This document shows positions 1 through 11,500 of a DNA stretch of 64,000 nucleotides, piece by piece. Source of the stretch: Hybos culiciformis (taxonomy: Eukaryota; Arthropoda; Insecta; Diptera; Hybotidae); assembly GCA_964007475.1 (NCBI GenBank), contig OZ023273.1, forward strand, positions 76,545,737 through 76,609,736, written 5' to 3'. The notes under the pieces were generated by a model. That model ran no database searches. It was not told where the DNA came from and saw only the letters and a list, made by a program, of their open reading frames with translations. The translations under genes were made by a program, and so were the position numbers. Each line of letters starts with the position of its first letter. Position 1 is the first letter of the stretch.

Positions 1-446
1 ATTGTAGTTACATCTTTTCTTGTGAAATTGTTTTTTGAGTGCAAAGCTAAGGTAAATTGAAGAAGTTGCTCAAATATTTCTTTTTTCCATTCTTCAAAAC
101 TTAAAGTTTTTTTACAGATATCATTGCATTGCATTGCGAGTGAAGAATTATAAAAATCTAATGAGAGTTCTTGATTTATTAAAACTTCAGGAACTTCAGG
201 TATTTTAAATTCAGTTGCTGATGTATCGATTGCATTTGACGGCTTTTCTAGGTTACCTGCTACGGATTTCATTTCACATTTAATTATGTGTTTTTTAAAA
301 GCAGCAATAGATTGAAATCTTTGATTGCAAAATTTTTCGCAACAAACAAAAGTACTATAATTGTTAAAACCATGTTTAATTTTAAGATGGAAAATTAATA
401 ATTTCGCCGTGCTTAAGCTGCATTTACAAACAGAACACGAAAACAT
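1..446 (-). CDS. C2H2 zinc-finger protein, N-terminal part (runs off left edge)
   Basis: An uninterrupted frame begins at the ATG at 444-446 and stays open for 148 codons to the window edge. The N-terminus holds two finger-like motifs: C4-x2-C7-x12-H20-x4-H25, starting MFSCSVC, then a looser one with C35/C36, C40, H53 and C57 (C2HC type). About 75 residues of acidic, helical sequence follow with no further fingers, including the segment FEEWKKEIFEQLL. A DNA- or RNA-binding role follows from the fingers alone. It may be exon 1 of a host gene or an element-derived ORF; the continuation lies outside the window. The finger spacing and the intact frame are seen directly; the function is inferred. 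Confidence 0.6.
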   Translation of the reverse strand, partial: MFSCSVCKCSLSTAKLLIFHLKIKHGFNNYSTFVCCEKFCNQRFQSIAAFKKHIIKCEMKSVAGNLEKPSNAIDTSATEFKIPEVPEVLINQELSLDFYNSSLAMQCNDICKKTLSFEEWKKEIFEQLLQFTLALHSKNNFTRKDVTT

Positions 447-484
447 GTCTCTATAAAAAAAAATTAAAGATTTTAAGATAGGGG

Positions 485-760
485 GGGTGCCTTAAAGTCA
501 AGTGACATAAAGTCAATTGACTTTAAGCCACTTTCACAACGACATAAAGTCAATTGATTTTATGTGAGATAAAGTCAAGATTTAAAGTGACCTAAACTCA
601 AATGACCTTATGTCGCTTTGCAAAAAAATTTAAAGTGACATAAAGTCAATTGACTTTAAGTTACATTAAAAACGACATAAAGTCAATTGATTTTATGTCT
701 TCTTTTAAAATGTGACATAAAGTCAAGATCTAAAGAAACATAAAGTCAATTTTTCGACAA
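485..760. repeat. Short palindromic-word array (AAGTCAATTGACTT)
   Basis: The words GACATAAAGTCA and AAGTCAATTGACTTTA recur in both orientations roughly every 50-60 bases. A further pair lies at about 996-1045. The core AAGTCAATTGACTT is a perfect palindrome. No coding frame is present. It resembles the palindromic-word blocks near 43.7-44.65 kb and 48.2-54.8 kb, which mark mobile-element ends. Confidence 0.6.
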
Positions 761-1054
761 AAATAAATTACTTTCGAAAATAATTTAAAATTAAAACGTG
801 CGGAAATACATATAATTTTTTGGAAAAAGGTTTTTGCCTTCAAATATTGCTCTTTCCTAAATTTTTTTTTCTTTTTCCGAATAATTCAGGCACGGGGGGC
901 CGCCGGATTGCACGGGACGTGCATACACATCCCCGCGCTTACACGAAGAAAATTTTGACTCGTCTGATGCAGAGAATGATGATGTATTTGGAAAATGACA
1001 TAAAGTCAAGATCAAAAGGGACATAAAGCCAATTGACCTTATGTCGTTTTGCAA

Positions 1055-1260
1055 AAAATATTTGCGATACTACAGTTTCCTTGAACCACTCAGAATCAGC
1101 TGAAACTTGGAGGGGGAAAGAGGCGGAACCCAAACTCCAAAAACTGAAATCAGTTCTGGGGGCAAAAGCCCCGTTTCGGAGATAGGTCCCCCCAAAGTTT
1201 TCATACATTTTGTATGGACATTTTTTTTTTTTTCGATTTGCCCTATTTTTGACCGCCCGC
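1055..1260 (-). repeat. Dispersed repeat R2, copy 1 (inverted)
   Basis: This stretch is the reverse complement of the GC-richer repeats at about 40815-41130 and 57270-57585. Shared landmarks are CCCCGTTTCGGAGATAGG, AACTGAAATCAGTT and TTCATACATTTTGTATGG. No protein frame is convincing; the short overlapping ORFs on both strands are chance. It is probably part of a non-autonomous element. Confidence 0.6.
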
Positions 1261-2471
1261 CCAGTCAGCGGCGAAGTTAGTATCAATAACCAACCAGCAA
1301 CGAAGTTAGTATCAATAATTTTATGAGAACTTAGATAAGTAGGTAGGTAGGTACTACCCCTGAACTTTTTCATGTATAGGGTAAGGTAATGTAGAGGAAG
1401 GCACAATTACTGTAAGTACATGCCTAAAAATTCTAATTCTAATCTAAATTCAAAAACATGAACCTTAAGTTCTATCTATAATTCAACCAAAATAAAATAA
1501 TAGCAATTTTATTTTGTTCTTCAACTTTAGTTAATTATACATAGATATGCCACATTTCATTTTGGTGGGAAAACTACCCGAGGAGGAGAGTTATGTTTGT
1601 ATTAATCGTACTTGCATCGCAAAAAATCTTATTTTTATTGAAAATATTTTTCTTTGGTTTTTAAGAATAAAAACACCATTACCATTATATTTTGAATATT
1701 TCTGTTAATGCTTCTTTTTTTATATAAAAAAAAATTTTTGTTTCTTAGAACATAATTTTTTATAAATATATAATATGTATTTTTTAAGGTGTATTTGAAA
1801 TGATAGACACTGCCAATCGCCATTCGATAATGATGAGGTAAAAAATAATAAGTGTATTAACGTATGTTTAGATTATAAATAAAAAAAATTAGATTTAATA
1901 CAAAATTGATCCGATTAACCATTTCGAATCTGGATGTTTAATAATTTTTATCAGAAAGTCGCCGCCCCGCCTTCCACCCCTTTTTGAAAAATTAATTTCT
2001 CCTCAAAGTTCTGTTTAAAATTTTTTGGAAAAGGCTAAACGAAATTATATCAACCACATCAAAACAACATAAACTTCTTATATTTTCAAATATACATTCT
2101 TTGTATACTGGTTTTAAGTAATCTTGTTATTATCAAAACAGCTTCTAAATATTTTATGTAATCATTTTCTTTATCAAAATATCTTCTAATTATTTCAAGT
2201 TCAACTTTCTAAATTTGATAGATATATTTTCAAGTACAAATTCTTTGTACACTAGTTTTAGGTAATCATGTTTTATTACATATTAAATTAATGTTTAAAA
2301 GAAAAAGATGATTAGTTACTTGAGATTCAAATAAAAATCATAATAAAATGTAAAACCATAAATTAATAAATTATATAATTCAATCGATGATAACTTGGTC
2401 TATTTTTATAGTTTAAAACCTATACCTAAGTAAAATAACAATCATCGGAATTAATTAAAAAATAATTAATA
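1261..2471. other. AT-rich stretch without a recognisable gene
   Basis: I see no supported gene. Around 1955-2045 a GC-richer piece (GCCGCCCCGCC, then AATTAATTTCTC and CAAAGTTCTGTTTAAAATTTTTTG) matches the segment at 57130-57230, so it belongs with the R2-associated repeat. The short minus ORF at 1635-1823 has no protein-like composition. Confidence 0.5.
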
Positions 2472-2671
2472 NNNNNNNNNNNNNNNNNNNNNNNNNNNNN
2501 NNNNNNNNNNNNNNNNNNNNNNNNNNNNNNNNNNNNNNNNNNNNNNNNNNNNNNNNNNNNNNNNNNNNNNNNNNNNNNNNNNNNNNNNNNNNNNNNNNNN
2601 NNNNNNNNNNNNNNNNNNNNNNNNNNNNNNNNNNNNNNNNNNNNNNNNNNNNNNNNNNNNNNNNNNNNNNN
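2472..2671. other. Assembly gap (200 N)
   Basis: A run of exactly 200 N bases. The round length suggests a placeholder rather than a measured size. It truncates the ORF that ends at its right edge. Confidence 0.98.
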
Positions 2672-3026
2672 CTTGTGAGTTGAACGTTGTAGATAAGTTG
2701 TGCATTTCAGTGGCAATAGCTTCTTGGCTAGTTCTAACCATTTCCTTTAGCTTATTGTAAATTGTGTCCAAACGATCGACTATGACCACAGTGTCATTTG
2801 TAGCCGCTTTATCAAATGCAGTTATTTTTGTCATGTACGGTTTCAGTTTTTCATCCAAAACTTTTCCAATAAAATCGTTAAGACCACTAGTTAAGATGGA
2901 TAAATGTTTATTTAGTTGAACATCAATAACTTTTTCAACTACTGAGGCGAGAGTTTTTTTAATTGAATTTATACAATCTAAGCTATCAGTTATTGATGTA
3001 TTCAAAGCGTCAAAAGTTTTGGCCAT
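2672..3026 (-). CDS. Helical protein of unknown function, cut by the gap
   Basis: A minus frame starts at ATG 3024-3026 and stays open for 118 codons into the N gap. The frame is also open upstream to a TAA near 3120, so the true start may be earlier. The product is rich in Leu, Ile, Lys, Asp and Thr with heptad-like hydrophobic spacing (starts MAKTFDALNTSITDS; middle segment LNDFIGKVLDEKLKPYMTK), suggesting long amphipathic helices or a coiled coil. No catalytic or zinc-binding motif is visible. It could be the N-terminal coiled-coil part of a non-LTR retrotransposon ORF1 or a host protein; I do not recognise the family. Confidence 0.4.
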
Positions 3027-3164
3027 ATATTCAAAATTGTCGGAACTACTGTGAATTGTTTTTTGCCCAATATTTGCTATGTGGTCATTATCGAATTTAA
3101 GCTCTTTAATATTCTCTAATAATTAATTATCACTAATCAAATTTGTACCAAATTTTCAAATGAT

Positions 3165-3345
3165 ATTTCCCGATTTTCCAGGTTTTCCTTCCATGGAAAT
3201 TTCCAATTCAAATTTTGACATGAACCTGTGTGGCAAATTTCAGCTCGCTGTGATGACGAAAAATAGTAAAAAAAGAAATATACAGACAGACAAATTCGTG
3301 TACGAGTTTATAATAATTGTGGCCTCAAAAATAGAAAAAGTTACC
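3165..3345 (+). repeat. Dispersed repeat R1, copy 1
   Basis: It carries the signature words TTTCAGCTCGCTGTGATGACG, ACAGACAAATTCGTGTACGAG and TTGTGGCCTCAAAAA. The same words recur at about 43290-43450 (plus) and 53520-53690 (minus, inside the hAT element at 53315-54284). The ORF across it is incidental. Confidence 0.65.
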
Positions 3346-3349
3346 TAAA

Positions 3350-4336
3350 ACTATAATTTAGGTATTTCAGAATTTTTATTTTTTTAGAATTGGTGCTAAA
3401 ACTAAAGTAAGGTTGAAAATTAATTAAACAGCGACTAGTTGTACAAGATAAAGATAATGATTTGTTCAAAAAAAAAAAAAAAAACAATTTTTGTAAATAA
3501 AAAAATTCTTCATTCATTCATTCGGAGATTGTTCTGAAAAAATGTTAAATTATTCATTTCCATTCAAGAAAAAACAATATCTTTGTTTCTTTGTATCCAA
3601 ATTATGTGTGAAAACCAGATTTGTTTTAGGTGAGTTAATTTTAAAATATTTCAAAACCAGATTATCCTGATTTCAATTTTCTACAAAATGATACAAATTG
3701 ATAAAAATTAAATGTATTACTAAAAAATTGTCTGGAATTACCTGTTTAAAATTAGTTAATAACAAAACGTCTGATATTAAATTTTAAATTTAATTTAATA
3801 AATTTAACTTTATATAATACTTAAAATTAAGATTTTAGCTCACAAATTACATTATTATTTAAAGTGTTAGTTTGAGAAACCTATAAATAAAATACAATAA
3901 CTAAAGATTAGTGCTATATAATGTGTACCTACAACTAATATTGCTTTTTTTCACAAACGCAATTTCAAATTTACATACAATTTTAGTTATTTACTAGGTA
4001 TAATATTGGTTATTACTATTAGTATAGTTAGATAATAAGTAGTTAATCATTAAACAAAAATATCAATCCGATTTTTGCGGATGAATTATTCCCTAGTTTA
4101 AAAAAAATTAATTAAGAGTATCTTGAAATAATGTCCCCAAATGTTTACATAAAAAATTATACGATAAAATAATAAATTTTCTTTATACAAAATTTAAAAC
4201 GTGACCAATTTTTATATCTTGGCATCTTAATTTTTTTTTAATCTGGACGATCATTGACTATAAAAACATAAATCTATTTTGAAGTAATTTTGACAATATT
4301 TTTCAATTATTGAAAAGTTAAAAAAGAATATATTAA
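3350..4336. other. AT-rich stretch, nothing recognised
   Basis: Low-complexity A/T sequence with a poly-A run near 3470-3484. No ORF, RNA gene or repeat of clear identity was found. It lies downstream of the bHLH gene tail and may contain that gene's 3' UTR. Confidence 0.4.
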
Positions 4337-5030
4337 TCACCAACTTTGTTGATTACTGTTAGTTAAATTATTGTTTTTATCATTAATTTCGGGGCAAATA
4401 GAACTTAAATTAAAATTGGTTAAATTCCCCATTGTTGTAGTATTTGAGTCAGAAGTCGATGTATGATGATAATTATTACCGTAATAAAGATAATTATGAG
4501 ATTGGAAAATAATTCCCACTTTCATATGATGAATGAGGATAATTTTGTTTTTTATTCATATTTTTATTAAAATCACCATAAAATTCGTCTTGATTATTAT
4601 AATTATAAAAATAATTATTATTTGGAAAATTTTCTTCAGAAAGTCCAATAACAGTAGAGTTTTGTGGGTAGGGCATATAATCTGAATTATGTGAATTGAT
4701 AGAATAATTATTCGAACAATTTTTATGTTGTTTCTCTTGTTTCTTCGATATTAAAGATTCAGCTGAATAATTATGATATTTTTGTTCTGGAAACGTGTAG
4801 TTTTTCTTCACATCGACATTATTTACAATTGCTTTTTTATTTTCAGAATCTGTATTATTTCGGAAATTATCATTTTGATGAACCAATTGACTAACAGAAA
4901 ATCCAGTTTGTGATTTTGTTCGTTGATCTAATAATGGTGTACTTTGATGTTGTTCTAATTTTATACTTACATTCAATAGATGGAATATTTTCTTTAAAAC
5001 TTTTCTTCGTATTAGCGTCTTTATTTAGTT
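4337..5030 (-). pseudogene. Decayed C-terminal region of the bHLH gene (Asn/Ser/Tyr-rich)
   Basis: Two overlapping minus frames, about 5030-4494 and 4525-4337, together look like one low-complexity transcription-factor tail: rich in Asn, Ser, Gln and Tyr, with words such as NNNYFYNYNNQDEFYGDF. The frame changes by one base near 4500-4525. The frame of the upstream exon (5098-5294) runs on in register past its TGA with coding-like content, meets a TAA near 5052, and joins this frame only after another one-base change near 4985. A GTAAGT occurs at that second point and could instead be a splice donor. I read it as the last part of the bHLH gene, either pseudogenised or with assembly indels. Confidence 0.4.
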
Positions 5031-5097
5031 TTTTTTTACATTAACTGCATTCAATTGTATCTTGAGAATTTTGTTTTCTCTTTTTTATTTTTTTAAT

Positions 5098-5294
5098 TCA
5101 ATCATCATGATCATTTGATATTTCAATGTTATTTTTATTTGATATATTAAAAATATTTAAATGTGGATTTTTAAGTAAAAATTTTGGTAAATTAAATGGT
5201 GAAACATTAATTTTCGATTCTGTTAAAAAATCCGATAATTGTTTATTACGACATTGTAAGCATTTGATAGCATCAATCAAAGTAGAAAACTCGT
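5098..5294 (-). CDS. Putative exon downstream of the bHLH exon
   Basis: A T-rich tract and TTTTAG acceptor (AG at 5295-5296) precede an open frame of about 65 codons ending in TGA at 5096-5098. It includes CLQCRNKQLSDFLTESK, a charged helical stretch of the kind often found just after an HLH motif. The bHLH exon at 23899-24084 ends with one base of a codon before its donor, and this exon begins with the two complementary bases, so the frame is preserved (G+AC gives Asp). The pairing is inference from phase and protein character; cDNA would be needed to prove it. Confidence 0.45.
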
Positions 5295-5298
5295 CTAA

Positions 5299-5977
5299 AA
5301 ATAAATAATTTAATAAATAATTAATTTTGTTAATTTATACATTAAATTTTTTTGGCTCCTAACAAATTACAAATTATTATAAACTATTACGGTATACGCA
5401 ATAGAAATATTTTACGAACGATTTTTGCTTTTGAACCTCAAAATCTCGCGGAAGTTATGTATGTACACATTTTATTCCTTATTTATATTATTTCGTATAT
5501 TTCTTAATCTTTTTTTTTATCATAAAAAAATTTTTTGCTTACAGAAATATAAGTCAATTTTTTTATAAAACATTAGGTATTATGTGTAAATATGTATCAT
5601 ATATCCATAATTCTCTCTTTTCCTAGATCTTTGCTGCAAATTCCATTCCGAACAAAAAGAAACCAAGTAAGAATCGTTATATTTCCTTTCCAGATAAAAA
5701 AAAAATTAATTCAAAATCAGACATTATTCGAATAATATGCATTGATAAATTAAATTTTTACTCAACTAAAAGTTGCCAATCATAGTTTTGTTTTTAAGCC
5801 TAATAATCTTGTTGGGGTAAAAAAAAGTATTTAATTAATATCTTATACAAATGATCTAAAATAATCATTAACTATTAACTATGAAAAAGAAATGCATTAA
5901 TCACATGAAGAAATTTATTAAATAATTATCAAATATAAAAATATGAAATATACATAAATTTTTGATTTTTAAAAAAT
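5299..5977. other. Intronic AT-rich sequence, nothing recognised
   Basis: The left part of the proposed bHLH intron. No ORF, RNA gene or terminal repeat was identified. Confidence 0.4.
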
Positions 5978-6586
5978 TCATGGATTAACCAAGTCCCATA
6001 GCATTCTTTTTTCTATTCGAAGCGCATTGTATTTTGGATCCATATCGTATACTGAATCGACATCATAAACTTCTTCAGGTGGTAATGACAGCTCTATTTC
6101 AGTTGGTTGTATAAGTTTTCGAGCATCCCGTCTAAACTGCGCTATTTTTTCCTCGATTTGTTCATGAGCTCGAATAAAACTAGCCATCGATAATATGGTT
6201 TTATTTCTCAGTTCTTTTTCTTTAATGCTTGAAATTTCAGAAACCAACCGTTTGAATAAAAAATCAGCATAACGTTTTTGTATTTCTAATTTAGATACAT
6301 CACCTCCTATTTCAAATGGTCCAACATTAATTCCAATCAGGAAAAGTGTTAATATAATTCTGACTATAAAAACAACCGAAATAATAATAACGAAAGGATA
6401 TCCATATTCAATATATAGATCTCTAATTTCCTCGCTCCAACTGATCCAATCTTTTTGATGATGTAAAAGTTCAAAATGTAAAAATGTCACTAAAGTTGCC
6501 GCTGATATTGAAAAAATTACAATTATTGGATAGTTTTTTAGAAAGAATTTCTCAAACATTGTTCGGAATAAACGAAATCGAATCAT
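5978..6586 (-). CDS. Putative two-span membrane protein (202 aa)
   Basis: An intact single-exon minus frame of 202 codons with composition clearly different from its AT-rich flanks. There are two hydrophobic segments, around residues 19-40 (PIIVIFSISAATLVTFLHF) and 62-87 (FVIIISVVFIVRIILTLFLI). A long charged helical region follows with many Glu, Arg and Lys, then a Pro/Glu-rich tail (LSLPPEEVYDVDSVYDMDP). The first Met precedes a basic N-terminus (MIRFRLFR); Met10 is an alternative start. It lies inside the proposed bHLH intron on the same strand. I do not recognise the family. It may be a nested host gene or an insect-specific protein; the frame and hydrophobic segments are seen directly, and the topology is inferred. 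Confidence 0.6.
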   Translation of the reverse strand: MIRFRLFRTMFEKFFLKNYPIIVIFSISAATLVTFLHFELLHHQKDWISWSEEIRDLYIEYGYPFVIIISVVFIVRIILTLFLIGINVGPFEIGGDVSKLEIQKRYADFLFKRLVSEISSIKEKELRNKTILSMASFIRAHEQIEEKIAQFRRDARKLIQPTEIELSLPPEEVYDVDSVYDMDPKYNALRIEKRMLWDLVNP

Positions 6587-7214
6587 TAAAAGATATTTTT
6601 TTATTAATTTTGTTAAATAGAAAAAAAAATTTTGTCAATTAAAAAGCGTTTATTTATATTTCAGACATTTTGAATTATGAAAATTTGATAAATCTGTATT
6701 ATTCTTTAAATTTTAGACAAGAAATTTAATAAATTGGTGTTTTCTTAATATAAAGAGAATAAATTAAAAAATAAAAATTAGAAAAATTAAGTAAATTTTT
6801 AATTCTACATTGTTTCTTGAAAAATATTAATATGGAATCCTCTAATTCCACAATTTAAAAATTTAACAATGTATGTAAGTGATTACAAAAATTTAGTTAT
6901 TTGTAATTCTAATTATTTAATAATTGACGTGGAGGTTCGTTTAGATTAACTCATTTTTAAATAAAATTAATATTTTATTGTGTACAGAGCAAAATAAATT
7001 TATTGTAGATAGCGGAACATTTTGTTTAATAATAAAAATTTTAGCAAAATTTTTGATGAAAAAAATATAGAATCAACATTTAAATGTTCAGAAAATATTT
7101 TCTTACTTTCTCTATATATATTTCTTCACACATTAAAGTGAAATTATTATTCAAACAGGCAGTACCTATTATGATATACCATGCATTTATTAAAAAAAAA
7201 TAAGATATTCTAAA

Positions 7215-7291
7215 AGTTAAAAAAATAAATTTAAAAAAAATAAATTTAAAAATAATAAATTTAAAAAAAATAAATTTAAAAAAAATAAATT
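7215..7291. repeat. Short AT tandem repeat, ~15-bp unit
   Basis: About five imperfect copies of AAATTTAAAAAAAAT stand just outside the left LTR of the env-bearing retrotransposon. Confidence 0.7.
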
Positions 7292-7307
7292 AAGTATTAA
7301 TCTGAGC

Positions 7308-7549
7308 TGTTAGAAATAAAACGACCGATCTTGTTGCTGTTAAAATTAAAACTTGTTTTCTTTATTTTTTACATTCAGAATATTGAGTTATATTTTTATT
7401 TTTATGATGTAATATCAAAAGAAAGAATTCGGTCAAATTATATTTCAAAATGCATATTAAGCATTTTGCAATATAATGTAATTCTTTCTTTTGTCAATAT
7501 TTCATTAACCTAAATATTAAATGTAGAACAATAATTTTTATCCACAACA
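7308..7549 (-). repeat. 3' LTR of the env-bearing element
   Basis: 242 bp, almost identical to 23614-23855 (four differences counted). It has TG...CA termini and is flanked outside by TGAGC. Confidence 0.92.
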
Positions 7550-7560
7550 TTCCTCCCGAT
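7550..7560 (-). promoter_or_regulatory. Polypurine tract of the env-bearing element
   Basis: On the minus strand ATCGGGAGGAA lies directly before the 3' LTR, the expected position for the plus-strand primer of reverse transcription. Confidence 0.7.
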
Positions 7561-7926
7561 TTAAAATAAGTCCTATCCTTAATATTCTTAATAAATCACG
7601 GTGAATAAAAGTTATTTGAAGTACACTTTAAATAATAACATACATTAATACTCAAAAGATAATTTATAAAGAATTTACAGATAGAGTTAATTAATAATAA
7701 TATTTTTTTTTTTTTTTTGTTTTTTTGTTTTTTTTTCTTTTTTTTTGTTTTTAAAAACATTGCTTTTCTTATTTTAACTTATTTTATTAGTTATACCTAC
7801 AATAAATTTTTATTATTAATTTTTATTTAATTTTATAATTTTTTTTTTTTGTTTTTTGATATTTTTTTCTGAATATTAAATAATAATTGATATTGTTGTA
7901 TTTTTATCTTAAACTTTTTTTTTTTG
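7561..7926. other. T-rich 3' UTR segment of the env-bearing element
   Basis: Long T runs with interspersed G (for example 7706-7752), and no coding capacity. It lies between the PPT and the inserted Helitron-like element. Confidence 0.5.
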
Positions 7927-8309
7927 AAGTTTATACTTCTTTAGGCGCGGTGTATGATATAAATGAGTAATTCTGTAGGGGGTAAAAATTATTTTACTCA
8001 TTCGAATTTCGAGTTAAAAAAAAACGACATGCTGTACCGTTTGAATACTCAAAAAAAATGAGTCCACTCAATAATCATTTGTTATTTATAAAAACAAAAT
8101 AATTTGGCGCGAAAAATTTAAATTCAAATTATTTTTAAAAATCTTTCGTTTACAAATTTTTTAAACTTTAAATTTTTTTTCAAATTAGGTAGTTCAATAA
8201 TCATTTGTCATTTATAAAAACAAAATAATTTAGTGCGCAAAATTTAAATTCAAATTATTTTTTAAAAATCTTTCGTTTACAAATTATTTAACAACTAAAA
8301 TTTATTTTT

Positions 8310-8565
8310 CAAAATAGGTAGGTCCGGTGAAATAAAGATTACCTGCCGAAAATTTTTTGGGCAGGGACCTACGGTTAAGTCGTGTCGGCTCAAAATATGT
8401 TAAAAAAAATTTTTTCCTCCGGTGAAATAATTAGATTACCTGACCAAAAATTTTGGGTACGGAGCTACAGTTAGAGTCTTCCCGCCTCAAAATATACCAA
8501 AATAATTTTTTTTCAAAATAGGTAGCTCGGGTGAGAAATAAAGATTACCTGCCCAAAAAAAAGAA
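8310..8565 (+). repeat. Satellite units flanking the minisatellite (left)
   Basis: Two to three diverged units share TAGGTAGCTC..GGTGA, AGATTACCTGCC and GGGAGCTACGGTTA with the satellite at 59800-62510. A further unit follows the minisatellite at 12113-12205. Confidence 0.75.
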
Positions 8566-11500
8566 AGGAAGTGAGGGCGGCAGTAATGGCTGAAGAGAGG
8601 GCGGCAGTAATGGCTGAAGAGAGGGCGGCAGTAAAGGCTGAAGAGAGGGCGGCAGTAAGGGCTGAAGAGAGGTCGAAAGGGAGGGTCGAAGGGAGGGCGA
8701 AAGGGAGGACAGAAGTTAGGGCGGAAGTTAGGACGGAAGTTAGGGCGGAAGTGAGGGATGAAGTGAGGGGGGAAGTGAGGGCGGAAGGGAGGGCGGAAGT
8801 GAGGGCGGAAGTTAGGGCGGAAGTTAGGGCGGAAGTGAGGGCGGAAATAAGTGCGGAAGTGAGGACGGAAGTGAGGGCGGAAGTGAGGTTGAAAGTGAGG
8901 GCGGAAGTGAGGGCGGAAGTGAGGGCGGAAGTGAGGGCGGAAGTGAGGGCGAAAGTGAGTGCGGAAGTGAGTGCGGAAGTGAGGGCGGAGGTGAGTGGAA
9001 GTGAGGGCGGAAGTGAGGACGGAAGTGAGGGCGGAAGTGAGGGCGGAAGTGAGGGCGGAAGTGAGGGCGGAAGTGAGGGCGGAAGTGAGGCGGAAGTGAG
9101 GGCGGAAATGAGAGCGGAAATGAGAGCGGAAGTGAGGGCGGAAGTGAGGGCGGAAGTGTGGGCGGAAGTGAGGGCGGAAGTGAGAGCGGAAGTGAGGGCG
9201 GAAGTGAGGGCGGAAGTGAAGGCGGAAGTGAGGGCGGAAGTGAGGGCGGAAGTGAGGGCGGAAGTGAGGGCGGAAGTGAGGACGGAAGTGAGGTTGGTAG
9301 TTAGGGCAGAAGTGAGGGCGGAAGTGAGGGCGGAAGTGAGGGCGGAAGGGAGGGCGGAATTGAGGGCGGAAGTGAGGGCGGAAGTGAGGGCGGAAGTGAG
9401 GGCGGAAGTGAGAGTGGAAGTGAGGACGGAAGTGAGGGCGGAAGTGAGGGCGGAAGTGAGGGCGGAAGTGAGGGCGGAAGTGAGGGCGGAAGTGAGGGCG
9501 GAAGTGAGGGCGGAAGTGAGGCGGAAGTGAGGACGGAAATGAGAGCGGAAATGAGAGCGGAAGTGAGGGCGGAAGTGAGGGCGGAAGTTTGGCGGAAGTG
9601 AGGGCGGAAGTGAGGGCGGAAGTGAGGGCGGAAGTGAGGGCGGAAGTGAGGGCGGAAGTGAGGGCGGAAGTGAGGACGGAAGTGAGGACGGAAGTGAGGT
9701 TGGTAGTTAGGGCAGAAGTGAGGGCGGAAGTGAGGGCGGAAGTGAGGGCGGAAGTGAGGGCGGAAGTGAGGGCGGAAGGGAGGGCGGAATTGAGGGCGGA
9801 AGTGAGGGCGGAAGTGAGGGCGGAAGTGAGGGCGGAAGTGAGGGCGGAAGTGAGGGCGGAAATGAGGGCGGAAGTGAGGGCGGAAGTGAGGGCGGAAGTG
9901 AGGCGGAAGAGAGGTTGGTAGTTAGGGCAGAGTGAGGGCGGAAAATAGGGTGGAAGTGAGGGCGGAAGTTAGGACGGAAGTTCGGGCGGAAGTGAGGGCG
10001 GAAGTGAAGGCGGAAGTGAGGGCGGAAGTGAGGGCGGAAGTGAGGGCGGAAGTGAGGGCGGAAGTCAGGGCGGAAGTGAGGGCGGAAGTGAGTGCGAAAG
10101 TTAGGGCGGAAGTGAGTGCGAAAGTGAGGGCGGAAGTTAGAGCGGAAGGAAAAGCGGAAGTGGAAGTGAGGGCGGAAGTGAGGTCGAAAGTGAGGGCGGA
10201 AGTGAGGGCGGAAGTGAGGGCGGAAGTGAGGGCGGAAGTGAGGGCGGAAGTGAGGGCGGAAGTGAGGGCGGAAGTGAGGGCGGAAGTGAGGCGGAAGTGA
10301 GGCGGAAGAGAGGTTGGTAGTTAGGGCAGAAGTGAGGGCGGAAAATAGGGTGGAAGTGAGGGCGTTAGTGAGGGAGGAAGTGAGGGCAGAAGTGAGGGCG
10401 CAAGCGAGGGTGGTAGTGAGGGCGGAAGTGAGGGCGGAATTGAGGGCGGAAATCAGAGCGGAAATGAGAGCGGAAGTGAGGGCGGAAGTGTGGGCGGAAG
10501 TGAGGGCGGAAGTGAGGGCGGAAGTGAGGGCGGAAGTGAGGGCGGAAGTGAGGGCGGAAGTGAGGGCGAAAGTGAGAGCGGAAATGAGGGCGGAAGTGAG
10601 AGCGGAAGTGAGGGCGGAAGTGAGGGCGGAAGTAAGGGCGGAAGTGAGGTTGGATTGAGGTTGGAAGTGAGGGCGGAATAGAGGGTGGAAGAGAGGGCGG
10701 AAGTGAGGGCGGAAGTGAGGGCGGAAGTGAGGGCGGAAGTGAGGGCGGAAGTGAGGGCGGAAGTGAGGGCGGAAGTGAGGGCGGAAGTGCGGGCGGAAGT
10801 GAGGGCGGAAGTAAGGGCGGAAGTGAGGTTGGATTGAGGTTGGAAGTGAGGGCGGAAGAGAGGGCGGAAGTGAGGGCGGAAGTGAGGGCGGAAGTAAGGG
10901 CGGAAGTGAGGTTGGATTGAGGTTGGAAGTGAGGGCGGAAGAGAGGGCGGAAGTGAGGGCGGAAGTGAGGGCGGAAGTGAGGGCGGAAGTGAGGGCGGAA
11001 GTGAGGGCGGAAGTGAGGGCGGAAGTGAGGGCGGAAGTGAGGGCGGAAGTGAGGGCGGAAGTGAGGGCGGAAGTGCGGGCAGAAGTGAGGGCGAAAGTGA
11101 GGCGGAAGAGAGGTTGGTAGTTAGGGCGGAAGTGAGGGCGGAAAATAGGGTGGAAGTGAGGGCGTTAGTGAGGGAGGAAGTGAGGGCAGAAGTGAGGACG
11201 GAAGCGAGGGTGGTACTGAGGGCGGAAGTGAGGCGGAAGAGAGGTTGGTAGTTAGGGCAGAAGTGAGGGCGGAAAATAGGGCGGAAGTGAGGGCGGAAGT
11301 GAGGGAGGAAGTAAGGGCAGAAGTGAGGGCGGAAGTGCGGGCGGAAGTGAGGGCGGAAGTGAGGGCGGAAGTGAGGGCGGAAATCAGGGCGGAAGTGAGG
11401 GCAGAAGAGAGGTTGGTAGTTAGGGCAGAAGTGAGGGCGGAAGTGAGGGCGGAAGTGAGGGCGGAAGTGAGGGCGGAAGTGAGGGCGGAAGTGAGGGCGG

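Noticed and set aside
820..1406. Three short overlapping ORFs on both strands
   Set aside because: They lie within repeat R2 and its flank and have no consistent protein features; R2 copies elsewhere do not keep the frames.
2426..2716. ORF spanning the N gap
   Set aside because: Most of it is unknown sequence; only the frame entering from the right (2672-3026) has protein character.
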